From Autumnicola tepida (lineage in GTDB: Bacteria; Bacteroidota; Bacteroidia; Flavobacteriales; Flavobacteriaceae): 64,000 bases of DNA. The notes beneath the pieces were generated by a model. That model saw nothing but the letters and a program-made list of their open reading frames with translations. It ran no database searches and had not been told where the DNA came from. A program made the position numbers and the translations under genes. Positions 1-9,564 of the stretch are shown piece by piece. Positions within the stretch are counted from its first letter, which is position 1, and each line of letters opens with the position of its first letter. The stretch covers positions 434,001 to 498,000 of the forward strand of contig NZ_JAVRHQ010000001.1 of the NCBI RefSeq assembly GCF_031846485.1, written 5' to 3'.

Positions 1-23
1 ATTTGAAATAAGCTACAAATTAA

Positions 24-596
24 ATGAAGGTAAAATTAGGAGATATTGCTCAATTACAGTTTGGTTTATACGTGAAGCCTAAAAGTATTGGTAATGCGGT
101 GTATTTGCAGGCTAAGCATTTTGATGATTGGGGGAATCAAACGGATGAGGTTGACACTTTCGTTCAGATAGATCAAAAAAAGAAAGCTCACCTTCTTGAA
201 GATGGAGATATTCTGTTGGTTGGAAAAGGAATGAGGAACTTTGCTTGGACTTATAATAAAGAATTCGGTCCAGCGATAGCATCTTCAATATTTTTTGTTA
301 TCAAGCCTGATGCTTTAAAAGTAATACCTGAATTTTTGACTACCCTATTTAATATGCCACAAACGCAGGCTTATTTCCAGACTCTTGGTGCAGGGAGTTC
401 TATTCCTTCCATTCGTAAATCTGAATTGGAGGCTTTTGCAGTGAAGCTTCCTCCTTTGGAATTACAACAAAAAGCAATAGCTATTAAGTCCTTGCATTAT
501 AGAGATATGGAAATATCAAAACAGATTATTTTAGAAAAACAAAAAGTATATCAGGGTATAATAGGAAAAATCATTAATGGCGTTATGATTAATTAG
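24..596 (+). CDS. half-size type I restriction specificity protein (single TRD)
   Basis: This 190-residue protein has the build of one half of a HsdS subunit: one target recognition domain followed by a helical C-terminal segment (about residues 145-185). It opens with KLGDIAQLQFG, as the S-subunit repeats do, and has the conserved GSSIPSIRKSELEAF stretch near residue 125 and the PPLELQQK junction after it. Half-S proteins can dimerise to form a full S subunit. It lies 3 bases upstream of the next gene in an operon that also contains a full HsdS, so it may supply an alternative specificity. No invertase or recombinase is visible nearby. The ATG at 24 follows an A-rich leader. The family call is firm; an active role is inferred. 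Confidence 0.85.
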   Translation: MKVKLGDIAQLQFGLYVKPKSIGNAVYLQAKHFDDWGNQTDEVDTFVQIDQKKKAHLLEDGDILLVGKGMRNFAWTYNKEFGPAIASSIFFVIKPDALKVIPEFLTTLFNMPQTQAYFQTLGAGSSIPSIRKSELEAFAVKLPPLELQQKAIAIKSLHYRDMEISKQIILEKQKVYQGIIGKIINGVMIN

Positions 597-599
597 ATA

Positions 600-1025
600 A
601 TGAAAAAATTAAGTGAAATATTAAAAAGGCAAAAGGAATTAATGGGTATTGAGAATAGCTATGCTATTGAAATATCTTTTGACATCAATATCTTTTCGGA
701 ATTAATTCTTGAACATAAAACTTATCAAAAATTCCAGAAAACTCAGAATAGGTACACCTATCATCCTGAAGATAAAAATATTCCTGTTAAGGGACATTAT
801 CACATTTACCCAAGGAATAGCAAAAAAGAGATTTATGCCGTAAATACCGATGGCACAGCACATCACAAGAGTAATAGAGGTTTTGAGATTCCAAAAAAGG
901 AAGCTATGGAATTAAAGAAACTTGGTGTGCAAATTCCCGATAACAGGATTCTCGAACATAAGGAAATATTCATTAACGAAAATATAGAATCATATACCTC
1001 TATATATATAATAATAAACGATTAG
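600..1025 (+). CDS. hypothetical protein of type I RM operon
   Basis: This is a 141-residue protein I do not recognise. It is charged and Lys-rich, with no signal peptide or membrane segment. The most distinctive part is the centre (about residues 63-90): GHYHIYPRNSKKEIYAVN, then a TDGTAHHKSNRG stretch. A His/Asp/Gly-rich core of this kind could be a small enzymatic or nucleic-acid-binding domain, but I would not name one. It sits 3 bases after the half-S gene and 1 base before hsdM, so it is translated as part of the RM operon and may modulate the methylase or be an operon-borne accessory defence protein. Confidence 0.7.
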   Translation: MKKLSEILKRQKELMGIENSYAIEISFDINIFSELILEHKTYQKFQKTQNRYTYHPEDKNIPVKGHYHIYPRNSKKEIYAVNTDGTAHHKSNRGFEIPKKEAMELKKLGVQIPDNRILEHKEIFINENIESYTSIYIIIND

Positions 1026-1026
1026 C

Positions 1027-2556
1027 ATGAGTAAAAAACCAATTACACAAAACGAGATTAATAATATTGTTTGGAAGGCATGTGACACCTTTAGAGGGGT
1101 TATTGATCCATCCCAGTACAAGGACTATATCCTTACTATGCTTTTTGTGAAATATGTATCAGATGTATGGAAAGACAAAAAGAATTTTTATGCAGAAAAG
1201 TATAACGGTGATGAAATCAGAGTGCAAAGAGCTTTGAGAAATGAGCGTTTCCAGTTGCCCGATACCTGTACTTTCGACTATTTGTTTGAGAATAGGAATG
1301 CGGCAAATATTGGAGAATTGATCAACACTGCACTGGAAAGCATGGAGGATGCCAACCGAAGTAAACTGGAGCGTGTATTCCGAAATATTGACTTCAATTC
1401 AGAAGCAAATCTAGGTCAGACCAAAGATAGAAATAGAAGGCTTAAAAATCTATTGGTTGACTTTTCTGCGTTAGATCTACAGCCTTCCCATTTAGAGGAT
1501 AATGACGTAATTGGAGATGCTTATGAATATCTAATTGAAAAATTTGCCAGTGATGCCGGAAAGAAAGCTGGGGAATTTTATACGCCTGCGCAAGTTTCAA
1601 AACTTTTAGCCAAACTACTCAATCCTCAGCCTGGTGATCGCATTATTGATCCGACATGTGGTTCAGGTTCTTTGTTGATTAAACTTGCTGAAGAGGTAGG
1701 GAATAAAAATTATTCACTTTATGGTCAGGAAATCAACGGTAGCACTTGGGCTCTTGCTCGTATGAATATGTTTTTGCACGAGATAGATGATGCTACTATT
1801 GAATGGGGTGACACTTTAAACAATCCTAAGTTGCTGGAAGAAGATAGCCTGCTTAAAGGGAATATAGTAGGGGCAAATCCTCCGTTTTCATTAGACAAGT
1901 GGGGAGCTGACAACGCTATTTCTGATCAGTTCAACAGATTCCATAGGGGAACTCCTCCAAAGAGCAAGGGAGATTATGCTTTTGTTTCTCACATGATAGA
2001 GTCTACGTATCATGACACAGGTCGCGTTGGTGTTATTCTGCCTCATGGGGTGCTTTTCAGGGGAAGCAGTGAAAGTAAAATAAGAAAGCAGCTAATTGAA
2101 GAAAACTTGTTGGAAGCAGTGATTGGCTTACCTGCCAACCTCTTTTATGGAACGAGTATTCCTGCTGCTATTCTAATTTTTAATAGAGCCAAAGAGAAGA
2201 ATAAAGATATCCTCTTTGTTGATGCTAGTGAGGGGTATGAATCCAGTACCAATCAGAACCGATTGCGTGATGCGGACATTGATAAAGTTGTCAACTCTTA
2301 TCGTGCATTTCAGAAAGCCGCTCCCTTGGACAAGGAAGAAGGCAAAGTATTAGAAGAAAAATATGCCTATCGTGCCACAATTCAGGAAGTAGAAGAAAAC
2401 GGGTACAATCTCAATATTCCACGCTATGTAGACACATTCGAGGAGGATGAGGAGATTGACGTTTCAGCTACGCAAGACAATATCATTGAATTGAAAAAGG
2501 AGCTTTCGGATGTTGAAAAACAAATGGATGTATACTTAAAAGAACTTGGATTTTAA
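1027..2556 (+). CDS. hsdM: type I restriction-modification DNA adenine methyltransferase subunit M
   Basis: This is the 509-residue N6-adenine methyltransferase of a type I RM system. It methylates the recognition site together with HsdS and protects host DNA. The N-terminal helical HsdM domain (about 1-150) is followed by the Rossmann methylase fold. The AdoMet motif DPTCGSGSL starts near residue 208 and the catalytic NPPF of N6-adenine methylases is at 284-287. EFYTP just before the fold is also typical. Length matches the family. The stop overlaps the hsdS start by one base (TAATG), which points to translational coupling. No truncation is seen. Confidence 0.97.
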   Translation: MSKKPITQNEINNIVWKACDTFRGVIDPSQYKDYILTMLFVKYVSDVWKDKKNFYAEKYNGDEIRVQRALRNERFQLPDTCTFDYLFENRNAANIGELINTALESMEDANRSKLERVFRNIDFNSEANLGQTKDRNRRLKNLLVDFSALDLQPSHLEDNDVIGDAYEYLIEKFASDAGKKAGEFYTPAQVSKLLAKLLNPQPGDRIIDPTCGSGSLLIKLAEEVGNKNYSLYGQEINGSTWALARMNMFLHEIDDATIEWGDTLNNPKLLEEDSLLKGNIVGANPPFSLDKWGADNAISDQFNRFHRGTPPKSKGDYAFVSHMIESTYHDTGRVGVILPHGVLFRGSSESKIRKQLIEENLLEAVIGLPANLFYGTSIPAAILIFNRAKEKNKDILFVDASEGYESSTNQNRLRDADIDKVVNSYRAFQKAAPLDKEEGKVLEEKYAYRATIQEVEENGYNLNIPRYVDTFEEDEEIDVSATQDNIIELKKELSDVEKQMDVYLKELGF

Positions 2557-3749
2557 TGAAGAGCCTCGATATAAACATACTACCAGATACCTGGGATGTA
2601 AGAAAGCTAAGTGAAATTACAACAGCTAAAAACTCTTCAATCTCCATGGGAGAAATAGAAGGAGGCAGTGGCTCATTTCCCATTTATGGTGCAAGCGGGA
2701 TAATTACAACAATCAATACTTACGCAAGTGATGAAGAGTATGTTGGTATAATAAAGGATGGTGCAGGAGTTGGCAGGGTATTAAAATGCGAGCCAAAATC
2801 TTCTTTATTAGGGACCCTCACGTATATTTTCCCAAGTGGGAACTGTGACATAGACTATTTATTCTATTCACTTCAAGCTGTTCATTTCAATAAATTCATA
2901 ATTGGAAGTACAATACCGCATATTTACTACCGAGATTATTCGATGGTTAAAATTCCATTCCCTCCAATAAAGGAGCAGCGTGAGATTGCAATTGTTCTTG
3001 TAACTATTGATCGCGCAATTTCAAAATCATCAAGCCTTCTTCTTCTGTCGGAAAAGAGAAAAACAGGATTAAAACAGCAACTTCTCACTGGAAGGAAGCG
3101 ATTTAAAGAATTTGTCAAAAGTAAAAAATCACTTAAGACTAAATTAGGTGATTTACCAGAAGACTGGGAATTAAAACACATTTCGGACATAGTTCATCGA
3201 GTTAAGAAACGATTCACGCCTGATCTTGAAACACCCTATCGTGAAATTGGCATTCGCTCACACTGTAAAGGAATTTTTCATAAAGAAGAAGTTAGCGGAG
3301 CTAGCCTTGGTAATAAATCAGTTTTCTGGATTCAACCGGACTGTTTTGTAGTTAATATAGTTTTTGCATGGGAACACGCTATCGCTAAAACCACAGAAGC
3401 GGAGGTAGGTATGATCGCCTCTCACCGTTTCCCAATGTACAAGCCCAAGAAAGAAATTCTTGATCTGGACTACCTGCTTTATTTTTTCAAAACCGCCAGA
3501 GGTAAGCACCTTTTAGGCTTAGCCTCTCCTGGTGGAGCTGGAAGAAACAAAACCTTGGGGCAGTCAGAATTTGCCAAACTAAAAATACCTGTACCCTCTT
3601 TAGAAGAACAAAAGAAGATTGTAGCCGTCCTTTCGGAAGCGGACAAGGAAATAGAACTATTGCAGCAACAAATAGATGTACTAAAAGAGCAAAAGAAGGG
3701 TTTGATGCAAAAGCTTTTAACTGGTGAAGTGAGGGTTAAAATTGATTGA
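2556..3749 (+). CDS. hsdS: type I restriction-modification specificity subunit S
   Basis: This full-length 397-residue specificity subunit has two target recognition domains and two conserved helical repeats. The repeat signatures are PPIKEQREIA plus QQLLTGRKRF near residue 140-190, and PSLEEQKKIV plus MQKLLTGEVR at the C terminus. It binds the bipartite DNA target and scaffolds HsdM and HsdR. It overlaps hsdM by one base at the start, and its stop lies one base before the ATG of the ATPase gene. The operon therefore encodes both a full S protein and the half-S protein at its left end. Confidence 0.96.
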   Translation: MKSLDINILPDTWDVRKLSEITTAKNSSISMGEIEGGSGSFPIYGASGIITTINTYASDEEYVGIIKDGAGVGRVLKCEPKSSLLGTLTYIFPSGNCDIDYLFYSLQAVHFNKFIIGSTIPHIYYRDYSMVKIPFPPIKEQREIAIVLVTIDRAISKSSSLLLLSEKRKTGLKQQLLTGRKRFKEFVKSKKSLKTKLGDLPEDWELKHISDIVHRVKKRFTPDLETPYREIGIRSHCKGIFHKEEVSGASLGNKSVFWIQPDCFVVNIVFAWEHAIAKTTEAEVGMIASHRFPMYKPKKEILDLDYLLYFFKTARGKHLLGLASPGGAGRNKTLGQSEFAKLKIPVPSLEEQKKIVAVLSEADKEIELLQQQIDVLKEQKKGLMQKLLTGEVRVKID

Positions 3750-3750
3750 T

Positions 3751-6309
3751 ATGAGTGATGTAAACGAAATAGCTACCGAACAATCAGAAACATTGGTTTC
3801 TGAAATAAAGCATTTTGCTAATGAGCTACCCTATTGGGGACGGTTTTTAGTTGCCAAAATTTTTGAGAATCAGGATATTGATGATACGGTAATTGATTCA
3901 GCATACGAATTGCTTTTGGAAGATTTAGGCATTAAGGAAAGTCAAGAGCATGAAGATATTACCTTTGAAGATCCTGACTTTACAGAGGGTTCTTATGGCA
4001 CTCAGGTTGTTTTTGAAAAACTAGAGAATATTGAAGGGGTAAACGCATTGAGTGAACGGCAACAATTGTTGTTTGATAATAAGTTTACCTTGATTTTTGG
4101 AGCCAACGGAGCAGGTAAATCGGGCTATGTGAGATTACTAAAACAAGTATTTCATTCTCGCTCAAAAGAAACTATACAACCTAATATTAATGAAGATACC
4201 CCCAAGAATGTAAAAGCAAGCTTTTCGTTCAAAAAGGATGGTACTTCATTGCCATTATCCTATCCAACGGATGAAGCGAATAGTATTTTTGAACAATTTG
4301 CTGTATTTGATGGAGATAGTGCCCAAAAGTATCTCAAAGAGAAGAATCAGTTTACTTTTAGACCATCGGGGTTAAATTTCTTTGGTAAATACAATACTGC
4401 TATCAATCAACTGGAGGCAAAGCTAAAGGAACAGATTGAGCAAAAAGATACCGATAATAACCTAGAGGCTCTATTTGAAGGTGAATCGGATATTAAATCA
4501 TTTGTACAAGGTGTTTCTAAAAGCACAACTGAAGAACAAGTTGCTCAATACACTCCTTTTTCAGAGGTCGACAAACAAAAGCAAGAACAGGTTGAGAAAG
4601 AACATGATGAGTTAAGCGTTAAGGTTAATTCTAGTAAGAAGGAAATTGAAGCTCTCGAAAAACTTAAGGCTCTCATTCAGCCTAAAATAAGTGAGATAAC
4701 TGCCTTAAATGCTCATTTTACAACGGAAAAAATGGATGAGTACAACAAGCTTATTACAGGCCTAAACGCATTTGAAACACAAGCAATAAGTGAAGGTATA
4801 AGTAATTTCAGTACGGATAAATTAAAAGAGGTCGGCTCAACCGAATGGAAATCGTTCATTACCTCTGCGGATACCTTTGCCAAAAAGCAAAACCCGGATT
4901 ACCCTGCAAATGATGAAACTTGTTTGCTGTGCCATCAACCATTGGATGAGAACGCAAAAGATTTGATTTCCAAGTATTGGACATTCATAAAAAGCGAAGC
5001 GGAGCAAAATTTGAACACGCATATTCAAACATTAACTTCTAAAATTAATCTACTTAAAGATCTAAGTTTTGACCTGCTAAAAGAAGATAGTGTATTGGGT
5101 GAATGGATAAAAACTAATCATGAATCTACCTTTATTATAATCACAACTCAGTTGGGCGTGTTAAAAACATTGTGCGGAACAATCACTTCTGCCCTTGACA
5201 AACGAGAAACATTCCAAGCTACATCTATTGAGGTTAAAACAGATCAATTAACAGCTTTAGAAAACGGCATTACAACGACTATTAGGCAGCTTAAAAGTGA
5301 TGAATTACTTACTAAGCTTACCGACTTGAAAAAGGAAAAAACATTCCTGCTCCACAAGCAGAAATACAATCAGCATTTATCGAAAGTAAAAGACTTAGTA
5401 GCAAACCTTAAATGGGTTGACAAGGCAAATAAAGTCAAGTATCAGAAACGAAAAGTTACTGATACCGAGAAACTGCTTTCAAATAAGTACTTCAATGATG
5501 AGTATGTGCTGGCTTTTAATGAAATCTGTGAAGAGTTAAATGGAAATTTTGGTATTACCATCAATCATACTGGTTCGGGAGGTACATCATTCAGACAATT
5601 AGAATTAAAAGGCAATTCTCCTTCTACGATATTAAGCGAAGGCGAACAAAAGGTGATTGCTATTGCAGATTTTTTGGCTGAAATGAAAATGTCAGAAATT
5701 AATCAGGGTTTAATCTTTGACGATCCAGTAAACTCATTGGATGATGATAGAAAAGAGATAATAGCCAAGCGTATTGCCAAAGAAAGCACCACAAAACAAG
5801 TAATTATCTTTACGCACGACAAGCCCTTCTTTCATCATGTAAGCAATGCTGTTGAGCAATTGGAATTGAGTTTTAAAAACCACATGATAGAGAGCATCGG
5901 TAAGGTGTATCTTGATAACTCTCCTAGAATTGAGGCGAAATACAAGAATACAGAAATACCAACTGGTTATTTAAGGAAGAGCCGAGCAGCAGCACCGGAA
6001 GAACGTTCTTTGATTCTAGCCCATGGTTTTGCCTCTTTGGCAACCTGTTACGAGTATTTTGTTAAAAACAATATGCTAAGAAGCATCATAAGTCCTTTTG
6101 ACAAGCATATAAAACTATCTAAAATCAAGGAAATTAAGTTAGATAATGATTTTTCTGAGAAGTTCGTGCAATACTATGGTAATGTATGTGACTTGAAGGA
6201 AGGACATCTTCCATCTGATAGTTATAGTAATCTAGAAATTAACTCAGACCTTTTAGACGAGGAAATTAACAAGTTGAATCAGCTAAAAGAAGAATATAAA
6301 AACATTTAA
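3751..6309 (+). CDS. SMC/RloC-like AAA_13 family ATPase
   Basis: This 852-residue ABC-type ATPase has a split head and a long central coiled coil. Walker A GANGAGKS is at about 117-124, the signature SEGEQK begins near 629, Walker B with the catalytic acids (GLIFDDP) is near 653-659, and an H-loop THDKPFF follows. A CLLC motif near 391-394, in the middle of the coiled coil, resembles the zinc hook of RloC/Rad50. RloC and PrrC are anticodon nucleases linked to type I RM loci, but I could not identify a convincing anticodon-nuclease triad in the C-terminal 160 residues, so the effector activity is open. An in-frame TTG at 3742 exists; the ATG at 3751, just after the hsdS stop, is preferred. Confidence 0.85.
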   Translation: MSDVNEIATEQSETLVSEIKHFANELPYWGRFLVAKIFENQDIDDTVIDSAYELLLEDLGIKESQEHEDITFEDPDFTEGSYGTQVVFEKLENIEGVNALSERQQLLFDNKFTLIFGANGAGKSGYVRLLKQVFHSRSKETIQPNINEDTPKNVKASFSFKKDGTSLPLSYPTDEANSIFEQFAVFDGDSAQKYLKEKNQFTFRPSGLNFFGKYNTAINQLEAKLKEQIEQKDTDNNLEALFEGESDIKSFVQGVSKSTTEEQVAQYTPFSEVDKQKQEQVEKEHDELSVKVNSSKKEIEALEKLKALIQPKISEITALNAHFTTEKMDEYNKLITGLNAFETQAISEGISNFSTDKLKEVGSTEWKSFITSADTFAKKQNPDYPANDETCLLCHQPLDENAKDLISKYWTFIKSEAEQNLNTHIQTLTSKINLLKDLSFDLLKEDSVLGEWIKTNHESTFIIITTQLGVLKTLCGTITSALDKRETFQATSIEVKTDQLTALENGITTTIRQLKSDELLTKLTDLKKEKTFLLHKQKYNQHLSKVKDLVANLKWVDKANKVKYQKRKVTDTEKLLSNKYFNDEYVLAFNEICEELNGNFGITINHTGSGGTSFRQLELKGNSPSTILSEGEQKVIAIADFLAEMKMSEINQGLIFDDPVNSLDDDRKEIIAKRIAKESTTKQVIIFTHDKPFFHHVSNAVEQLELSFKNHMIESIGKVYLDNSPRIEAKYKNTEIPTGYLRKSRAAAPEERSLILAHGFASLATCYEYFVKNNMLRSIISPFDKHIKLSKIKEIKLDNDFSEKFVQYYGNVCDLKEGHLPSDSYSNLEINSDLLDEEINKLNQLKEEYKNI

Positions 6310-6313
6310 ATAT

Positions 6314-8605
6314 ATGCAGTTAAATTACTTCCCCATACGGTTTGATTTTTCAGATTACCAGATAATAACGGAGACATATTCTGATGAACGATTGCAAGAA
6401 TTGAGGCAAAATTATAATAGTTCTTACTCATTTTTTAGGGATGGTAATTTGATTGTTATTTCAAATAAAGATGATGAGAAAAGCCTGCTTAGCGGTAAGG
6501 TAGAAAAGCGATCGGTATTTGGTGATGCCAAAGTAACCGCATCATTGGTAAAGCACATTTTTTTTAGAACGTTTAAAGATAGGTTTCAAGGCTTTATACC
6601 GGTAGATTTTTATCCTTTTAGGTTTTATTCACGCCAAGATAAAGACGATTTAATTTTAAATTTTCTACCAGAAAGATTAAAACATAAAATTGCGTTTAAG
6701 AAACTTATCGAGGTACAACTCCGAGATACAAATATTAATGACTCTAAAGGTTTTGCTTTTTTAGTTAACATTCGTAGAAACTGGGTATTTAATATTTCAT
6801 GTTTGGAACTATCTCGGGAAGGCTTTGATTTGATTGATTTTGAAGTATTACATACTGAAACGCTTCCGGGATTAGATAATATACTTGCTCCAAACGAAGA
6901 TTTTGTAGGTGTAATAAAATCGATTAGTGGCAATATAGCGATAGTTTCCACAAATGATGGTGACGAGAGTTATCCACTGAACGAACTCTTTATTCGTAAA
7001 ACGAGGAGAAATATTCAAGCCTATTTAAACTTTGCTATTAATCAGCAAAAATGTGATCAAATATTAGAGGCTGTAAAACAAGAACGTATTAAAAAGCAAA
7101 ATCCTGTTAGCCAGCTTGCTGAAATAAATAAGATTGCAAAGCACCTTTTTTCGGGTGGTGATAATCCAATTTTGTTTCAAAACCGAGATGGATTTTGTTT
7201 TAAAGTAGATACATCGCCATTGCAAGTTCAAAATAGCATGAATTTGCAAACACCAACATTTATCTATGATCATGCTGGCACAAAAAAGAATAATATAAAT
7301 GCCGATATGGGACTGTCAAATTATGGACCTTATGACAGCATTAGTTTTGATATAAAAAATCCAAGAATAATAAGTATTTGTCATAGAGCCAAGAGAGGTG
7401 ATTTCACAAGATTCTTGTCTCATTTAAAGGATGGTATAGCAAACTCCCGATACTTCCAAAAAGGATTACTTAAAAAATATGAGCTTCAAGATATTAATTT
7501 TGATATACAAGAAATTTCTGATTATGGCTTAAAGGACTATTTAAGTGTAATAAGTAATTATGATAATGAGAAGCCACATCTTGCTATAATCGAGATACCT
7601 GATAGATTTAAAGCTCTTTCAGATAGAGACAATCCATATTATAAGATTAAGGCGAAACTACTTTCTTTAGAAATACCGGTACAGTTTGTAAGATCATCTA
7701 CCATATCTAACTATACGGAATATATATTAAACCCATTAGCTCTTCAGATTTATGCAAAGTTAGGAGGAACACCGTGGGTATTGCCCGCCCAAAGGTCGGT
7801 GGACAGAGAAATTGTAATAGGGATAGGACATAGTTGGCTGAGAAGTACAATATACAAGGGAGCTGAAAGTAGTCGTGTAGTGGGAATTACCACCTTTATG
7901 TCGAGTGACGGACAATATCTTTTAGGAGACAAGGTAAAAGATGTTCCGTACGAAAGTTATTTTGAAGAATTGCTCAAAAGCCTTAAAAGTTCTATTGGCC
8001 GTCTTTCAGATGAATATGCATGGCAAGAAGGAGATACTGTAAGATTGATTTTTCACATATTTAAACCGATTAAAAATGTGGAGTTTGGAGTTATTAGCCA
8101 GCTAGTTAAAGAGATTGGACAGTTTAATATCAAGTTTGCTTTCGTAACAATAAGCAAAAGCCATCCAAGCATTTTATTCGATACTAGTCAACAAGGAGAA
8201 TCAAAATATGGATCGCATCAAATTATAGGAAAGTATATTCCAAAGCGAGGAAGTAATGTCTTTATAGATGATGAAACCTGTTTAGTACAGATGCTTGGAG
8301 CAAGGGAACTAAAAACGGCTAAGCATGGCATGAGCACCCCTATACAAATTAAAATAAGAAAGCCTCAAGGAAATTATGATGATCCCGAATTAAAAGACTT
8401 GATGTTTTATGATTTGAATTATATCACCCAGCAGATTTATTCATTCACCTATTTATCCTGGAGAGGTTTTTTACCAAGAGAAGAACCTGCGACTATGCTG
8501 TATTCTAATCTTATTTCAAGGCTACTTGGAAAAATGAGACATATACCAGAATGGGATGCTGATAAATTGAACTATACCTTAAAGCGAAAAAAATGGTTTT
8601 TATAG
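6314..8605 (+). CDS. catalytically inactive long prokaryotic Argonaute (MID-PIWI)
   Basis: This 763-residue prokaryotic Argonaute should bind a short guide and recognise complementary nucleic acid. The C-terminal part is clear. The MID pocket has Y442/Y443, K444 and Q457 spaced as in the 5'-phosphate-binding motif, followed by the pAgo hallmark KLGGTPW at 482-488. The PIWI catalytic positions are replaced: the usual Asp after strand 1 is a Gly or His (IVIGIGHSW, about 500-508), and the RDG segment reads FHIFKPIKNVE (580-590). It is therefore predicted to be a guide-dependent sensor without slicer activity, as in short and long-B pAgos. The N-terminal 400 residues probably hold N/linker domains, and no PAZ is evident. 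It starts 4 bases after the ATPase gene and overlaps the next gene by 13 bases. Confidence 0.9.
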   Translation: MQLNYFPIRFDFSDYQIITETYSDERLQELRQNYNSSYSFFRDGNLIVISNKDDEKSLLSGKVEKRSVFGDAKVTASLVKHIFFRTFKDRFQGFIPVDFYPFRFYSRQDKDDLILNFLPERLKHKIAFKKLIEVQLRDTNINDSKGFAFLVNIRRNWVFNISCLELSREGFDLIDFEVLHTETLPGLDNILAPNEDFVGVIKSISGNIAIVSTNDGDESYPLNELFIRKTRRNIQAYLNFAINQQKCDQILEAVKQERIKKQNPVSQLAEINKIAKHLFSGGDNPILFQNRDGFCFKVDTSPLQVQNSMNLQTPTFIYDHAGTKKNNINADMGLSNYGPYDSISFDIKNPRIISICHRAKRGDFTRFLSHLKDGIANSRYFQKGLLKKYELQDINFDIQEISDYGLKDYLSVISNYDNEKPHLAIIEIPDRFKALSDRDNPYYKIKAKLLSLEIPVQFVRSSTISNYTEYILNPLALQIYAKLGGTPWVLPAQRSVDREIVIGIGHSWLRSTIYKGAESSRVVGITTFMSSDGQYLLGDKVKDVPYESYFEELLKSLKSSIGRLSDEYAWQEGDTVRLIFHIFKPIKNVEFGVISQLVKEIGQFNIKFAFVTISKSHPSILFDTSQQGESKYGSHQIIGKYIPKRGSNVFIDDETCLVQMLGARELKTAKHGMSTPIQIKIRKPQGNYDDPELKDLMFYDLNYITQQIYSFTYLSWRGFLPREEPATMLYSNLISRLLGKMRHIPEWDADKLNYTLKRKKWFL

Positions 8606-9456
8606 AAGAAAAGCATAGTTATTTGAGCAGTCTAGCCAAACAACCTAAGCAAGCTGCTTTGGTTGCCTTGGTTACCGATGAGGTATTTCAATTACCTCAA
8701 GGTAGCTTTTCAGAACCTGATACAATTTATTACTCGTCTATTCAGGCTATTAAAAAGAATTCAAAAGAAAGTTTTGAGTCTCAATATGCCAAAATATCAA
8801 AACGTAAAGTTTCTGAGAACTCTGTTGCTCCTTTTATACATGACGATTTCCTGATTTTTACATTGGTTATAGGGGTGCTGAAATTTGAATGTGATAAAGA
8901 ATGGCTTTTGGGTGTCATCCGAAACCGAGCTAGAGGTAAGGTTACAACGAGTTTTGAAAATTTATTGATTGGTAATTATCTAAGCAAAGCCAACAATCAG
9001 TCTATGGTTTTGGTGTTTCTCTTTTTACTGGATAAACCAAAAATAACCAATGACCAATTGAATGAAGCGTATAATACAATGAGCAACACCAAAGAATCAT
9101 TTAACAGCGACTTCATACGTATCGTGTATTACCGTGCATTTGATATTATTATCCAATTTAAGTTGCCAAGAGATGCTGATGAAGTATCTCGTTTATTAGA
9201 ATTTGAGAGTCGTTTTAAAAAGCGAATCAATATTTTTTCAATTGCAGTATACAACCTTTTTATTATTGGGATTCTTTGTGGAGCATATAAAGCCTTTCAA
9301 TTGTTACCTGAAGACAAAAAGCTATTTGTGAACGACTTGAATCTAATCTTAGGATTAGGTGCAGTTATAGGTTTGTCAGGAAACTTTATTCCTAAATTAA
9401 AAATCAAGTTTCAAGAAATGATATTAAGAGCCTTTGGCTACCAAAATACAAAGTAA
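8593..9456 (+). CDS. two-helix membrane protein overlapping the Argonaute gene (candidate effector)
   Basis: This is a 287-residue protein of unknown family. About 210 soluble residues precede two hydrophobic segments near the C terminus (roughly 212-235 and 246-266), separated by a short charged loop; the end is basic. Its ATG lies inside the last codons of the Argonaute gene, so the two are translationally coupled. Inactive pAgos usually pair with a toxic partner (SIR2, nuclease or membrane protein), and membrane partners have been reported for long-B pAgos. By that logic this is a candidate membrane-disrupting effector. The topology is read from sequence; the role is inference. No homologous family is recognised. 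Confidence 0.75.
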   Translation: MVFIEEKHSYLSSLAKQPKQAALVALVTDEVFQLPQGSFSEPDTIYYSSIQAIKKNSKESFESQYAKISKRKVSENSVAPFIHDDFLIFTLVIGVLKFECDKEWLLGVIRNRARGKVTTSFENLLIGNYLSKANNQSMVLVFLFLLDKPKITNDQLNEAYNTMSNTKESFNSDFIRIVYYRAFDIIIQFKLPRDADEVSRLLEFESRFKKRINIFSIAVYNLFIIGILCGAYKAFQLLPEDKKLFVNDLNLILGLGAVIGLSGNFIPKLKIKFQEMILRAFGYQNTK

Positions 9457-9564
9457 TTATGGGAATATTCTTATCTGAAATAAAATTCACTACTATATTT
9501 CAATGCTGAGACTGAATAAAAGTGTGAAGAGTTTTGGATTTGGTAACTAAAAAACAATTCAATA

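Noticed and set aside
6100..6309. HEPN-type Rx4-6H motif at the end of the SMC-like ATPase
   Set aside because: The only candidate Arg-His pair is spaced by eight residues, so the motif is not met.
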